Assembly (NCBI RefSeq): GCF_000359125.1
Contig: NZ_CAAF010000059.1
Span: 1 to 44,200 of the forward strand
Origin: Mesorhizobium sp. STM 4661
GTDB lineage: Bacteria; Pseudomonadota; Alphaproteobacteria; Rhizobiales; Rhizobiaceae
DNA: 44,200 nucleotides
Direction: 5' to 3'
In this document: positions 15,407 through 24,127 of the stretch, one piece after another
Numbering within the stretch: the first letter of the stretch is position 1
Layout of the letters: each line of letters begins with the position of its first letter
Translations under genes and position numbers: made by a program
Notes under the pieces: model-generated
Databases searched by the model: none
What the model was told of the DNA's origin: nothing
What the model saw: only the letters and a program-made list of their open reading frames with translations

Positions 15407-17158
15407 ATGAAGCCAACGGAAGGGCGCTCGCTCGATCTACGCTCCGCCATGTTCGGCTCAGTGCATGGGCTTATCGGCGTCGGCGTTTTCTCGGCAGTGA
15501 TAAACGTTCTCGCCTTGACCGGCTCCGTTTACATGCTCCAGGTCTACGATCGCGTTCTGCCTTCGCAGAGCGTCCCGACGCTTGTTGGGTTCACAATCGG
15601 GATGCTGGGCCTGTACGCGGTCTACGGTCTCCTCGATTTCGTCAGGCTACGACTGTTGGTCCGCATCGGCAGCCGCCTGCATAGAAATCTGCAGCAAAAG
15701 GCGTTCTCTGCCTCGCTTTCCCTGCCGCTCGTTGCCGGGCCTGACGCGAACCGGGTGCAGCCGCTTCGCGATCTGGATCAGTTGCGCGGCTTTCTTTCCG
15801 GGCTGGGACCAACCGTCGTGTTCGACGTTCCCTGGATACCGTTTTACATGGTGGTCATCTATCTGCTGCACCCTTCGCTTGGCGTGCTTGCAACGCTCGG
15901 CGCGTTAGCTGTTGTGCTTTTGACGGTGGTCGCTGAAGTCGTTAGCCGCAGACCCGCGGCGCGTGCGTCTGAAACCCTCGTGGCGCAGCGGCTTCTCGCT
16001 GATTCCGGCCGCCGCAACGCGGAGGTCGTTCAGGCCATGGGCCTTTCCGCCCGGCTCGGCCAACGCTGGAGCGAGATCAGCCATCTCTATCTCAGGAACC
16101 AGGAACGGCTATCCGACATCGTCGGCGCAACGAGCTCATTGTCAAAGACACTCCGGATGGCTCTGCAGTCGTGCGTACTGGGTCTTGGCGCCTACCTTGT
16201 GATCGGCGGCGAGGCTTCGCCCGGCGTGATCATCGCGTCGTCCATATTGCTGGGCCGCTCATTGGCGCCGGTCGACGTGGCGATCGCAAACTGGAGAGGG
16301 TTTCTGGCCACCCGCCGAAGCTATTCCGACCTGGCGAGGGCGCTCGATGCTTTCGATAGTCAGAAAGAGGTCATGGAACTGCCGCGTCCACAGACACAGC
16401 TTGTTGTCGAGGAACTGACGGTCGCACCACCAAGTCTGCAGAAGCCGACGGTCATCAATGTGAGCTTCCGCTTGTCGAAGGGCGCGGGGCTGGCGATCGT
16501 CGGTCCGAGCGGCTCCGGCAAGACCACGCTCGTGCGCGCCTTGGTCGGTGCATGGAAGCCGCTTCGCGGAACGGTAAGATTGGACGGCGCCTCGCTCGAT
16601 CAATGGAATTCGGAGCTGCTCGGCACTCATATTGGTTACCTGCCGCAGGACGTCGAGCTGTTCGACGGAACGATCGCGGATAACATTTCGAGGTTTGGCG
16701 GTCAGGGTGACGCAAGGGGCGTGCTGGCAGCCGCCAAGACCGCGGGCGTCGACAAGATGATCATGCGCCTGCCAGAGGGTTTTCAAACGCGCATCGGTGA
16801 AGGAGGAGCGAACCTCTCAGCCGGGCAGAGGCAGCTGGTCGGGCTCGCCAGGGCACTTTATGGCGATCCATTCCTTGTCGTTCTCGACGAACCCAATTCC
16901 AACCTGGATGCAGACGGCGATGTCGCGTTGGCCGGGGCGATCCTGGCAGTGCGCCAACGTGGCGGCATCGCGATCGTCGTTGCGCATCGTCCCTCCGCTC
17001 TCGTCAACATCGATCAGGTACTCGTCTTGTCGAATGGGATGCTCCATTCGTTTGGTTCGCGCGAAGACGTTCTGGCAAATGTGATCCGGCCCTTCCCGCG
17101 TCCGGAGAGGCCAGGTGCAGTCGTACCGATCCAGAAAGGTGCAAGCGGGCATGCGTGA
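15407..17158 (+). CDS. prsD: Type I secretion permease/ATPase, PrsD/AprD type
   Basis: A 583-residue half-size ABC exporter of the inner membrane. The N-terminal membrane domain has about six segments (TMs near 22-44, 56-78, 133-175, 250-280) and the AprD-type opening with TGSVYMLQVYDRVLPSQSVP. The ATPase domain has Walker A GPSGSGKTTL near 366, a Q-loop YLPQDVELFDG, a signature LSAGQRQLVGLARAL near 471 (Ala for the first Gly of LSGGQ) and Walker B FLVVLDEPNSNLD. With the adaptor gene 9 bases downstream it should energise one-step secretion of RTX-type proteins such as the one at 43000. No outer-membrane TolC-like gene is nearby. The symbol is by analogy to the rhizobial PrsDE system. Confidence 0.9.
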   Translation: MKPTEGRSLDLRSAMFGSVHGLIGVGVFSAVINVLALTGSVYMLQVYDRVLPSQSVPTLVGFTIGMLGLYAVYGLLDFVRLRLLVRIGSRLHRNLQQKAFSASLSLPLVAGPDANRVQPLRDLDQLRGFLSGLGPTVVFDVPWIPFYMVVIYLLHPSLGVLATLGALAVVLLTVVAEVVSRRPAARASETLVAQRLLADSGRRNAEVVQAMGLSARLGQRWSEISHLYLRNQERLSDIVGATSSLSKTLRMALQSCVLGLGAYLVIGGEASPGVIIASSILLGRSLAPVDVAIANWRGFLATRRSYSDLARALDAFDSQKEVMELPRPQTQLVVEELTVAPPSLQKPTVINVSFRLSKGAGLAIVGPSGSGKTTLVRALVGAWKPLRGTVRLDGASLDQWNSELLGTHIGYLPQDVELFDGTIADNISRFGGQGDARGVLAAAKTAGVDKMIMRLPEGFQTRIGEGGANLSAGQRQLVGLARALYGDPFLVVLDEPNSNLDADGDVALAGAILAVRQRGGIAIVVAHRPSALVNIDQVLVLSNGMLHSFGSREDVLANVIRPFPRPERPGAVVPIQKGASGHA

Positions 17159-17167
17159 GGTCTTTCC

Positions 17168-18526
17168 GTGTCTGACGTGACCATGTCCTCCTTTGCCCCG
17201 GCCGCTGGCCCAAGCCAGTGGATCGGGACGAACCCGGTCGATGAGCCGGACGGCATTCGCGCCAACCTTATCCTCGGTCTGGCAACCACTGCCCTGCTGG
17301 TCGTCGGCGGAGGGCTATGGCTGGGGTTGACCAACATTGCCGGCGCGGTGATTGCGCCCGCCACCGTGGTGGTCGAAAGCAGCATAAAGAAAGTCCAGCA
17401 TCAAACCGGCGGCACCGTCGGCGGCATCTTCGCCCAGGATGGGGATCATGTGCAGGCCGGCGACGTGCTGGTCAGGCTTGACGACACGGTGACACGGTCA
17501 AACCTGCAGATAGTCAGTGAAGACCTGGATCGCGCCAACGTTCGTCTGGCGCGACTTGAGGCTGAACGACGGGGTCTGCCGGAGATGCAGCTTCCACCCA
17601 GCCTTCGAGTCCGGATGGACGACCCGCAACTGGCAACGCTTGTCAGTGGCGAGCGTGCCGTGTTCGAAAGCCGTGCCACCGCGCTGGCTGGCCAGAAGGC
17701 ACAATTGCAAAGCCGCTCGAAGCAACTTGAACGTCAGATCGATGGCCTCAAGGCGCAGCAGGCGGCGATGGACGAGTCGCTGGCTCTGCTGACCAAGAGC
17801 CGTGCCGACGTCGAGGCTCTCTATGCAAAGAAATTGGTGTCGAAGGAGAGGCTGAGCAATGTCCAGTTGGAGGAGACGCGAACTCGCGGCGAGTCGGGAC
17901 GCCTCCTCGCGGCCATAGCGGAGGTGCAGGCGAAAATCAGCGAAACCGACCTGCAGGTGCTTCAGCTCGACGAACAAATGCGCAGCGAGGTAACGGGCGA
18001 ACTTCGCGAAACGGAAGCCAAGGAAACCGAACTCAGTGGGCGCAAGGTGGTGGCGCAAGACGAACTCTCCAGGACCGACATCCGCGCCCCGCAGTCGGGA
18101 ACGGTGCAAGAATCCTCTGTCCACACTGTCGGAGGTGTGATTGGTGCCGGGGAAGCGATCATGATGATTGTGCCCGATGCCGACAACCTTGTCGTGGACG
18201 CGCTCATTCCTCCATCGCGCATTGACGACGTTCGTCCCGGACAGCGGGTCTCAATCCGTTTCCCGGCTTTCGACGTCGGAACCACGCCAGCGTGCGAGGG
18301 CTCGGTCAACCGCGTCTCCGCGGATCTGATCAAGGATCAGCAACGTGATCTCTCGTATTTTTCGGCGCGCATCGACGTCGAAAACGAGGCAACCTGCCTG
18401 ACTGGAGAGAAGATACTCAAACCGGGCATGCCCGCCGAAGTCCACATCAGCACCGACGAGCGCAATGTCTGGTCCTATCTGCTGAAACCCTTTACCGACC
18501 AGGTTTCCAGGGCCTTCAAACAATAA
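17168..18526 (+). CDS. prsE: Type I secretion periplasmic adaptor, HlyD/PrsE type
   Basis: A 452-residue membrane-fusion protein. It has one N-terminal membrane helix (about residues 34-60), a biotinyl-lipoyl half-motif VKKVQHQTGGTVGGI-like (seen as KKVQHQTGGTVGGIFAQDGD), a long alpha-helical coiled-coil region (about 110-290) rich in Glu/Gln/Leu/Arg, and the returning half DIRAPQSGTVQESSVH. The C-terminal beta-barrel has LKPGMPAEVHI. It links the PrsD-type ATPase to an outer-membrane channel. The GTG start at 17168 is supported by GAGG 7 bases upstream; an ATG lies at 17183. It is co-transcribed with the ATPase gene. Confidence 0.9.
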   Translation: MSDVTMSSFAPAAGPSQWIGTNPVDEPDGIRANLILGLATTALLVVGGGLWLGLTNIAGAVIAPATVVVESSIKKVQHQTGGTVGGIFAQDGDHVQAGDVLVRLDDTVTRSNLQIVSEDLDRANVRLARLEAERRGLPEMQLPPSLRVRMDDPQLATLVSGERAVFESRATALAGQKAQLQSRSKQLERQIDGLKAQQAAMDESLALLTKSRADVEALYAKKLVSKERLSNVQLEETRTRGESGRLLAAIAEVQAKISETDLQVLQLDEQMRSEVTGELRETEAKETELSGRKVVAQDELSRTDIRAPQSGTVQESSVHTVGGVIGAGEAIMMIVPDADNLVVDALIPPSRIDDVRPGQRVSIRFPAFDVGTTPACEGSVNRVSADLIKDQQRDLSYFSARIDVENEATCLTGEKILKPGMPAEVHISTDERNVWSYLLKPFTDQVSRAFKQ

Positions 18527-18668
18527 GGCCGTAGACAATCGACGCAGACCGGGTTGCGCCCTGCCCAACCAAGGTGTGCGGCCGGCCCAGACCAGGATCC
18601 GGACCAAAGTCCGCGATCGGCGAAAAAGTAGCTTTCGGAGAAGATTGCGGTCAAACGGAGATAGAAAT

Positions 18669-18695
18669 CTCCGTCCCGATACCATCGGGACGGAG
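18669..18695. terminator. Perfect 12-bp hairpin between convergent genes, bidirectional terminator
   Basis: CTCCGTCCCGAT at 18669-18680 and ATCGGGACGGAG at 18684-18695 form a perfect 12-bp stem with a 3-base loop. It lies between the end of the PrsE-type gene (18526) and the end of the minus-strand export gene (18702). On the minus strand it is followed by ATTTCTAT, a weak T-tract. It most likely ends the six-gene minus operon, and perhaps also transcripts coming from the left. Confidence 0.7.
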
Positions 18696-18701
18696 CAGGT
18701 T

Positions 18702-19964
18702 CTATTGGATCGCTGAGGTTTCGAGGGCTCCGCCGAATCTTACCTCGATCGTATCTCCCGGCATCACTTCGGTGTCTTCTTCGGCCGGCTGTTGACGCCA
18801 TTCTTCGCCCGCCTTGCGGACGATCGTGACCTGAGCCTCGACCCTTTCGCCGGCGACCGGCAGCGGCTGGGTGGACGCGCCCGTCGGCTGCAGCTTCTGG
18901 CTGGCGGCGCGAAGTCTTGCGGTTGTGTCGGCAAGGCGCACATTGGTATCCTTCAACTCGGTCAGAAGACCAATCCTTCTCAGATTTTCATTGCGCTCGA
19001 TCTGTCTGGCAAAATCGTCCTGTTGGCGTCGTGTTCTCATGAGCTCGACCGACGTTTCGAGTGCCCGGCTGGAAGAGAGAAGCACACCGCGCCGGACGTC
19101 GGCGAGCCTGTCGTTGGTCAGATTGCCTGCCTGGAACACTTTCGTTATCCGCGCCAGATCGGCCTCGTCGGCTTTGACCGCGGCCGCTTCGGCTTGCTCG
19201 CGCTTGAGCAGCATCTCTATCTGTTCCGCGGCATCCTTGGCGCTTTTTTCGAGATAGCTTTGCTCCTGCTGGAAGTTGTCCAGGGAGAGCTTGAGCCCTT
19301 CTGCTTCAGCCTGGGCGATTGCCGACACGAAAGTCGCCGACAAGGGTGACCCTTGCGGGGCCTGCATGTCGAATTTCGCCTGGTTCTGCAGTTCGGCGCG
19401 CAGGCGGGCGCTATGAAAATAGTCTCGGGTGTATTCTCCCCAAGCCCCTTCATAGTCGCGCCGCAGATCCACCGGATCGGGGCCGGCCTGGTTTGCCCGC
19501 GACCGCAACAGGCTGAAACCGCCGGACACGGCAATCGCCTGCCGCACGGTCATGAGCGGCCGGTAGACCTGCTGCCCGGGCGTGAGCACGTCGCCGGTTA
19601 CATAGATCGGCCGATATTCGGCGATCACGGCCGTCACGTCACTTGGCTTGACGACGATCATTTGCTCTCGGCCGTCAGTCAGGCGCTGGTGAAATATCTT
19701 GGTTGGCAGGATCGTCTCCATGCGCGTTTGCAATTCGGCCGAGGTCAGCCCGGCGACCGAAATCATCCCGACTTCGGAAAGCGCGATCGTGCCGTCCATT
19801 TGCACCACGGCACGTTGTGTTCGTTCCGGGGCGGAAGCAATTCCTATCTCGACGGTATCGCCGGCGGAAATTCGGTAAGCGACCCGTGCGTCCGCTGCGG
19901 CAGCCATGTCCATCACGGACAGCATGCCAAGCACGGCAAGAAGCGTTCGATTAATGATTACCAT
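18702..19964 (-). CDS. Outer-membrane polysaccharide export protein, ExoF/Wza-like
   Basis: A 420-residue exported protein, the same length class as rhizobial ExoF. A signal peptide is seen at residues 1-23 (MVIINRTLLAVLGMLSVMDM, then AAAADA). No lipobox cysteine is present, unlike Wza. Then follow the Poly_export domain (YRISAGDTVEIGI...), an SLBB-type segment (IYVTGDVLTPGQQVYRPLMT), a long helical coiled-coil region (about 170-360) and a second SLBB-like end VMPGDTIEVRF. It should form the outer-membrane/periplasmic exit for the EPS. The ATG at 19964 is chosen because AAGGAG precedes it; a longer frame reaches 20051 inside the upstream gene. Its start overlaps the previous gene by 14 bases. 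It is the last gene of the operon. Confidence 0.85.
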   Translation of the reverse strand: MVIINRTLLAVLGMLSVMDMAAAADARVAYRISAGDTVEIGIASAPERTQRAVVQMDGTIALSEVGMISVAGLTSAELQTRMETILPTKIFHQRLTDGREQMIVVKPSDVTAVIAEYRPIYVTGDVLTPGQQVYRPLMTVRQAIAVSGGFSLLRSRANQAGPDPVDLRRDYEGAWGEYTRDYFHSARLRAELQNQAKFDMQAPQGSPLSATFVSAIAQAEAEGLKLSLDNFQQEQSYLEKSAKDAAEQIEMLLKREQAEAAAVKADEADLARITKVFQAGNLTNDRLADVRRGVLLSSSRALETSVELMRTRRQQDDFARQIERNENLRRIGLLTELKDTNVRLADTTARLRAASQKLQPTGASTQPLPVAGERVEAQVTIVRKAGEEWRQQPAEEDTEVMPGDTIEVRFGGALETSAIQ

Positions 19965-21225
19965 TGGTGACAATCTCCTTCCGGTTCGAGCTCGGCTCTT
20001 CCGGCCAGTCGAGGCGAGAGACGAAGTCGTAAACTGGCCCGCCGGGCACACCCCAGTTGCTGGACCAGATTACTTGTGAGCCGTCAGGCGACGGTGAGGC
20101 ATGGGTCTCGCTCCGATAGTCGAGCTGAGTGCTTCTCGATTGCGCGATGCGTCGAACCTCACCGCTGCCGTCGATGCGCAGCGCGATCACTTCCTGTGCA
20201 TATGGCGCCCAGTCCGGTTGAGCCGATATCTCATCCGGATCGCCGCCATAGGTCAGGAACACCCAGCCAGGCCTGGCCAGCGCACGCAGGGATGCATGCA
20301 TGGCTTCGCCGTACTTCGTAAGCGGAGTGACCTTGCCGTCGGACAGTCTCCGTTTGATCACCTGATACTTGTCCGGATCGGATTTGCTGATGCCTACATA
20401 GACTTCGCTGCCATCTTCATCGACCGTCATGTCGCCGTGGCCTGGCCGGTGATGTTCAATCCACTTCTGACGCAAAGTGCCATCGACTGTGAAAATAAAG
20501 GCCTGTTGGAAGCCGCTCACTATCTCCTGAAGGCATAGAATGCTGGTTCCGAGCGGAGAGATGGAACAGGCGCCGTTGGTTCCGCCAAGTTGATCGAGCT
20601 CGATGTCCGGGAATTTCTTCCGCTCCTTGAGGTCATAGGCAAAAACCACCACTTCGCCATTCTCACGGAGCGCGCGCACCGCTATGCGGTTGCCGTCACG
20701 GCTTGGATTGCCCTTGCCCGGCCCGAAACGCAGATCACGATAGTCGTTCGAAACGAACAGGATGTCTTCGCGATTGGTCCGTGGCGCCCAGGTCGATACT
20801 TGCCGGCCGGAAACGCAGATCATCAGCTCCGCGTTTTGAGGGTGCCACTCGCACTCAATTGATCGAGCGCGACGAAACAGCGGGGCATATGTACGCCCAT
20901 CCAGAAAGCACATGCCGTTGCAGCCGTTGGTGATGACGAGAAGGCTCTGGTCCGAATTCCAGGCTTGAGCGCTTGAATAACGGTGCCTGCAGTATTCGTT
21001 GCCGCATACGACCCCGTTGCCAAGGATGCCCATCTTGGTGATGCGCGCGAACTGTGTCCCGAACGCTGGATCGGTCGTTGGCTGCAAATAATCCGGCAGC
21101 TCCATGGTCACCGGCGCGGTAAATTGCGTCGGCGCGTTGTTTTGTCGACTTCCGGCCGCGGGCAAATCCAACGACAGGCCAGCCACAAACAACAGCAGAG
21201 CCAACGCACGCTGGCGAAAAATCAT
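19951..21225 (-). CDS. Exported beta-propeller protein of unknown function
   Basis: A 424-residue protein with a signal peptide at residues 1-24 (RQRALALLLFVAGLSLDLPA). Repeated blades resemble TolB/oligogalacturonate-lyase propellers: SSAQAWNSDQSLLVI, ECEWHPQNAELMICV, GACSISPLGTSILCL, HASPSPDGSQVIWSSNWG. Several paired cysteines (CGNEYC, CNGMC) suggest disulfides and a periplasmic or outer-surface place. No catalytic residues can be named. It overlaps the dehydratase gene by 4 bases and the export gene by 14, so it is translationally locked into the EPS operon. It may bind or trim the polymer during export. A lyase role is only a guess. Confidence 0.7.
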   Translation of the reverse strand: MIFRQRALALLLFVAGLSLDLPAAGSRQNNAPTQFTAPVTMELPDYLQPTTDPAFGTQFARITKMGILGNGVVCGNEYCRHRYSSAQAWNSDQSLLVITNGCNGMCFLDGRTYAPLFRRARSIECEWHPQNAELMICVSGRQVSTWAPRTNREDILFVSNDYRDLRFGPGKGNPSRDGNRIAVRALRENGEVVVFAYDLKERKKFPDIELDQLGGTNGACSISPLGTSILCLQEIVSGFQQAFIFTVDGTLRQKWIEHHRPGHGDMTVDEDGSEVYVGISKSDPDKYQVIKRRLSDGKVTPLTKYGEAMHASLRALARPGWVFLTYGGDPDEISAQPDWAPYAQEVIALRIDGSGEVRRIAQSRSTQLDYRSETHASPSPDGSQVIWSSNWGVPGGPVYDFVSRLDWPEEPSSNRKEIVTNGNH

Positions 21226-22226
21226 GTCATATAACCCATTTCCCGCCGCACGCGGCCTTCACTGAGGCGTCCCTTCCACCATCCGATGGTTCGCTCCAGC
21301 CCGTCGCGCAGGCTGGTCTGAGCTCGCCATCCGGTCTTGCTTTCAAGGCGCGAAGGATCGGCCAGCAGGGCGCGGACCTCGGAATTCTGAGGCCGCAGGC
21401 GGCGTTCGTCGCGATGGACCGGCTTTTTGGTACCGCTCAACTCGAGCACCAGATCCAATACGTCCGAGACCGTCACGGCACGCTGGGTGCCGGCATTGTA
21501 GGCATGACCGAATTCGAGCTCGGCCGAACCGGCGGCCATGAATGCCGCGGCCGTGTCTTCCACGAAAGTAAGGTCTCGGATCGGACTTGTATCTCCGACC
21601 ATGATCGCCTGACAATTCGGATCGAGGACCTGCCTTATGATGGTCGGCACGATGGCTCGCTCACTCTGGCGCGGACCGTATGTGTTGAAGGGCCGCATGA
21701 TGACCACGGGGACGTCGAACGACCTGGCATAGGATTCCGCCATCATGTCCGCGCCGATCTTGGAGGCCGAATATGGTGACTGGCCCTGCAACGGATGGGA
21801 TTCACTGATTGGCATGGTCAGTGCGGTGCCATAGACCTCGCTGGTCGAGGTGTGCACCACCCGCTCCGTCTCCCATTGCCGCGCCGCCTCGAGCACGTTC
21901 ACCGTACCCAGGATATTGGTGTCCACATAGGATTGGGCCGCGGCATATGAGTATGGTATCGCGATGAGTGCCGCGAGATGAAACACAACCACCTGGCCAC
22001 GCATGACCCGGTTGACGAACGCACTGTCGCGAACATCGCCGCGGATGAGGTTCAACTGGCTTCGAATGTTATCCGGCAAATCATCCAGCCAACCGTGGCT
22101 GTCGAAGGAATTGTAGAGGGCCATCGCCGTGACATCCGCTCCGCTTCGGACGAGCGCTTCGGTAAGATGCGAGCCGATGAACCCATCGGCGCCAGTGACC
22201 AGAACTTTCCTGCCCTTGTAGTTCAT
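21222..22226 (-). CDS. NAD-dependent nucleotide-sugar 4,6-dehydratase, LegB-like
   Basis: A 334-residue extended SDR. It has the NAD loop VTGADGFIGSHL, the characteristic AMALYNSFDSHGWLDDL stretch, active-site blocks HTSTSEVYGTA and SPYSASKIGADMMAESYARSFD, then RPFNTYGPRQSERAIVPTII. These are hallmark strings of the LegB/GDP- or UDP-GlcNAc 4,6-dehydratase group of the legionaminate pathway. The product would be a 4-keto-6-deoxy-HexNAc, the substrate of the aminotransferase two genes upstream. A GDP versus UDP nucleotide cannot be decided by eye. It lies 30 bases after the sugar transferase gene. Confidence 0.85.
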   Translation of the reverse strand: MNYKGRKVLVTGADGFIGSHLTEALVRSGADVTAMALYNSFDSHGWLDDLPDNIRSQLNLIRGDVRDSAFVNRVMRGQVVVFHLAALIAIPYSYAAAQSYVDTNILGTVNVLEAARQWETERVVHTSTSEVYGTALTMPISESHPLQGQSPYSASKIGADMMAESYARSFDVPVVIMRPFNTYGPRQSERAIVPTIIRQVLDPNCQAIMVGDTSPIRDLTFVEDTAAAFMAAGSAELEFGHAYNAGTQRAVTVSDVLDLVLELSGTKKPVHRDERRLRPQNSEVRALLADPSRLESKTGWRAQTSLRDGLERTIGWWKGRLSEGRVRREMGYMT

Positions 22227-22256
22227 AACTAGGTGCCCCCTTGTATGCGTGACGCG

Positions 22257-22946
22257 CTAACCTTGCTCTTGGAAGCTGGCTTGCGGCGGCGACGAGCCCC
22301 GGCCGACAACCGCCAGAAAGCCACGCACCATCCAGACAATGTCTGAGATGATGGTGCGCTTTGGGTAATAGGAAAGGTCGAGCTTGGCCTTGGCCGGAAA
22401 CAGAACCTCGCGATAGAACAGCAGCGGATCGCCGGACTGCGGATAACAGTGTGCTTCGTTGCGGTAGACAACTTGGGCCGGACCGACCAAGCCCGGCTTG
22501 TATTGCAGGATGTCCTCAAAACCACCGCGGAAACAATCGGCGAAGGCGAGACTCTCGGGGCGCGGTCCGATAATCGCCATCTCTCCCTTGAAGACGTTCC
22601 ACAATTGTGGAAGCTCGTCGAATTTGGTGATGGCCAGGATTCGCCCTATTGTCGTCATGCGGCTGTCGCCAGCCATGGTCAGCGCGAAGCCATGGGAATC
22701 GCACCGCACATCGAATTTACGGAACTTGTACATGCGAAAGGGCCGGCCGCCCGCACCCACCCGGGTCTGGGCAAAGAAGATCGGCCTGCCGCCTTCCAGA
22801 AACAGCGCCAAGGCGATCACCAGCATCAGCGGAGCGAAGACTATGGCTGCGGCCGTAGCCAGGACGAGGTCGATTGCTCGCCTCGCGAACCCGTGGCTGG
22901 CCCTTGAGATGCCAGATCGGTGAAGAGAAAGGTCGAGAGCATTCAT
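22257..22946 (-). CDS. Undecaprenyl-phosphate glycosyl-1-phosphate transferase
   Basis: A 229-residue monotopic phosphoglycosyltransferase of the bacterial sugar transferase family (PglC/WcaJ C-terminal core). A hydrophobic anchor lies at about residues 27-50 (LVLATAAAIVFAPLMLVIAL). Then come KFRKFDVRCD (the KFR-M/T motif with the catalytic Asp region), FDELPQLWNVFKGEMAIIGPRPE and KPGLVGPAQV. It loads the first sugar phosphate on undecaprenyl phosphate at the inner membrane, starting the EPS repeat unit. Being short, it lacks the N-terminal membrane domain of WbaP/WcaJ. Its start overlaps the aminotransferase stop (ATGA). Next to dehydratase and aminotransferase genes, a 4-amino-4,6-dideoxy-HexNAc substrate, as for PglC, is the likely reading. 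Confidence 0.85.
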   Translation of the reverse strand: MNALDLSLHRSGISRASHGFARRAIDLVLATAAAIVFAPLMLVIALALFLEGGRPIFFAQTRVGAGGRPFRMYKFRKFDVRCDSHGFALTMAGDSRMTTIGRILAITKFDELPQLWNVFKGEMAIIGPRPESLAFADCFRGGFEDILQYKPGLVGPAQVVYRNEAHCYPQSGDPLLFYREVLFPAKAKLDLSYYPKRTIISDIVWMVRGFLAVVGRGSSPPQASFQEQG

Positions 22947-24079
22947 GCGGCGGTTCCTGCTTGGGCGCGGCCGTTGACGGCGGCGGCAAGAGCGACCACG
23001 ACCGCTTCGACAACAGGCGCGGTGATCTGGGGATGCAGTGGCAATGTCAGCTCGCGCTGAGCAAAATCCTCGGTCCGCGGCAAGTGGATCCCGGGGAAAA
23101 GCTCGCGATAGAGCGTCATCTCGTGGACGGGCGGATAGTGGACGGTGGTTTGTATCCCCTCAGTACGCAATGAATCGACAACGTCTTGCCTGTTGACGTA
23201 GCGCGGCAAGAGGACAGGCATGATGTGGTAAGCCGACGTCCGTGGTTCGTGGAACGGGATCGTCACGGCCGGGCAATGTTTTGCGACGAGGCGCCGGTAG
23301 AGCATGACCAGGATACGCCTGATCTCGTTCCATTCCTGCAAGTTCTGCAGTTGGACCAATCCGATTGCGGCCCGCATTTCGTCCATGCGATAGTTGAACC
23401 CGAGCATGGTGACATCATAGTGCGCCGTGCGGCTGTTCAGTCTTTGGCGCGTCCCTGAGGTCATCCCGTGTCCGCGGGCCTGGCGGATTTTCTCGAGCAG
23501 CTCGGGATCCCGGGCAATCACCGCCCCGCCTTCCGCCGTGGTCATGTTCTTGTTGCCGTAGAAGCTGAAGGCGGCTGCGGTGCCGTACGTTCCGACCTCT
23601 TTCAAGCCCGGAGCATGCGCGGCATCCTCGATGATATGCAGCCCTCGGGCCCGGGCGAACCTCTGCCACTCTTCCCGATTGGCCAGGTAGCCGGCGAAAT
23701 GCACGAGAATGACCGCCTTGGTGCGTTCCGTGCACCGCGCCTCAGCTTCCGCGATCGACATCAATGGCACGTCAACCGACTCGATATCGACAAAGACCGG
23801 GGTCGCGCCGACATAGAGAACCGCGTTGGCCGTCGCCACGAAAGTCATCGATGGGACCAGCACCTCGTCGCCTGGTCCGATGCCGAGCGCGTGCAGAATG
23901 AGATGAAGCGCTGCGGTGCAGGAGCTGACCGCGACGCAATCCTCCGCATCGTGCGCCTTGGCAAAAGCCTCTTCAAAGGCTTTCACCTGCTCGCCCATCG
24001 TCAGCCAACTGCTGTCGATGACCTTGGACAAAGCTGTTTTCTCCGGCATACCCAAAATTGGGGCACTGACCAAGAGCAT
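22943..24079 (-). CDS. DegT/DnrJ/EryC1-family sugar aminotransferase
   Basis: A PLP-dependent aminotransferase of about 378 residues. It has SSCTAALHLILHALGIGPGDEV, PSMTFVATANAVLYVGATPV, IIEDAAHAPG and the PLP-binding Lys in FYGNKNMTTAEGG (about residue 177), then FNYRMDEMRAAIGLVQL. It should convert a 4-keto-6-deoxy nucleotide sugar to the 4-amino sugar, acting after the LegB-like enzyme. Two adjacent ATG codons are possible (24082 and 24079). AGGAGG at 24090-24085 spaces better to the second (5 bases), which is chosen. It overlaps the sugar transferase gene by 4 bases. Confidence 0.88.
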   Translation of the reverse strand: MLLVSAPILGMPEKTALSKVIDSSWLTMGEQVKAFEEAFAKAHDAEDCVAVSSCTAALHLILHALGIGPGDEVLVPSMTFVATANAVLYVGATPVFVDIESVDVPLMSIAEAEARCTERTKAVILVHFAGYLANREEWQRFARARGLHIIEDAAHAPGLKEVGTYGTAAAFSFYGNKNMTTAEGGAVIARDPELLEKIRQARGHGMTSGTRQRLNSRTAHYDVTMLGFNYRMDEMRAAIGLVQLQNLQEWNEIRRILVMLYRRLVAKHCPAVTIPFHEPRTSAYHIMPVLLPRYVNRQDVVDSLRTEGIQTTVHYPPVHEMTLYRELFPGIHLPRTEDFAQRELTLPLHPQITAPVVEAVVVALAAAVNGRAQAGTAA

Positions 24080-24127
24080 CATGACCTCCTAGATTGTTGA
24101 CTGCGGGACAGGGGCTTGGTGATTGCG

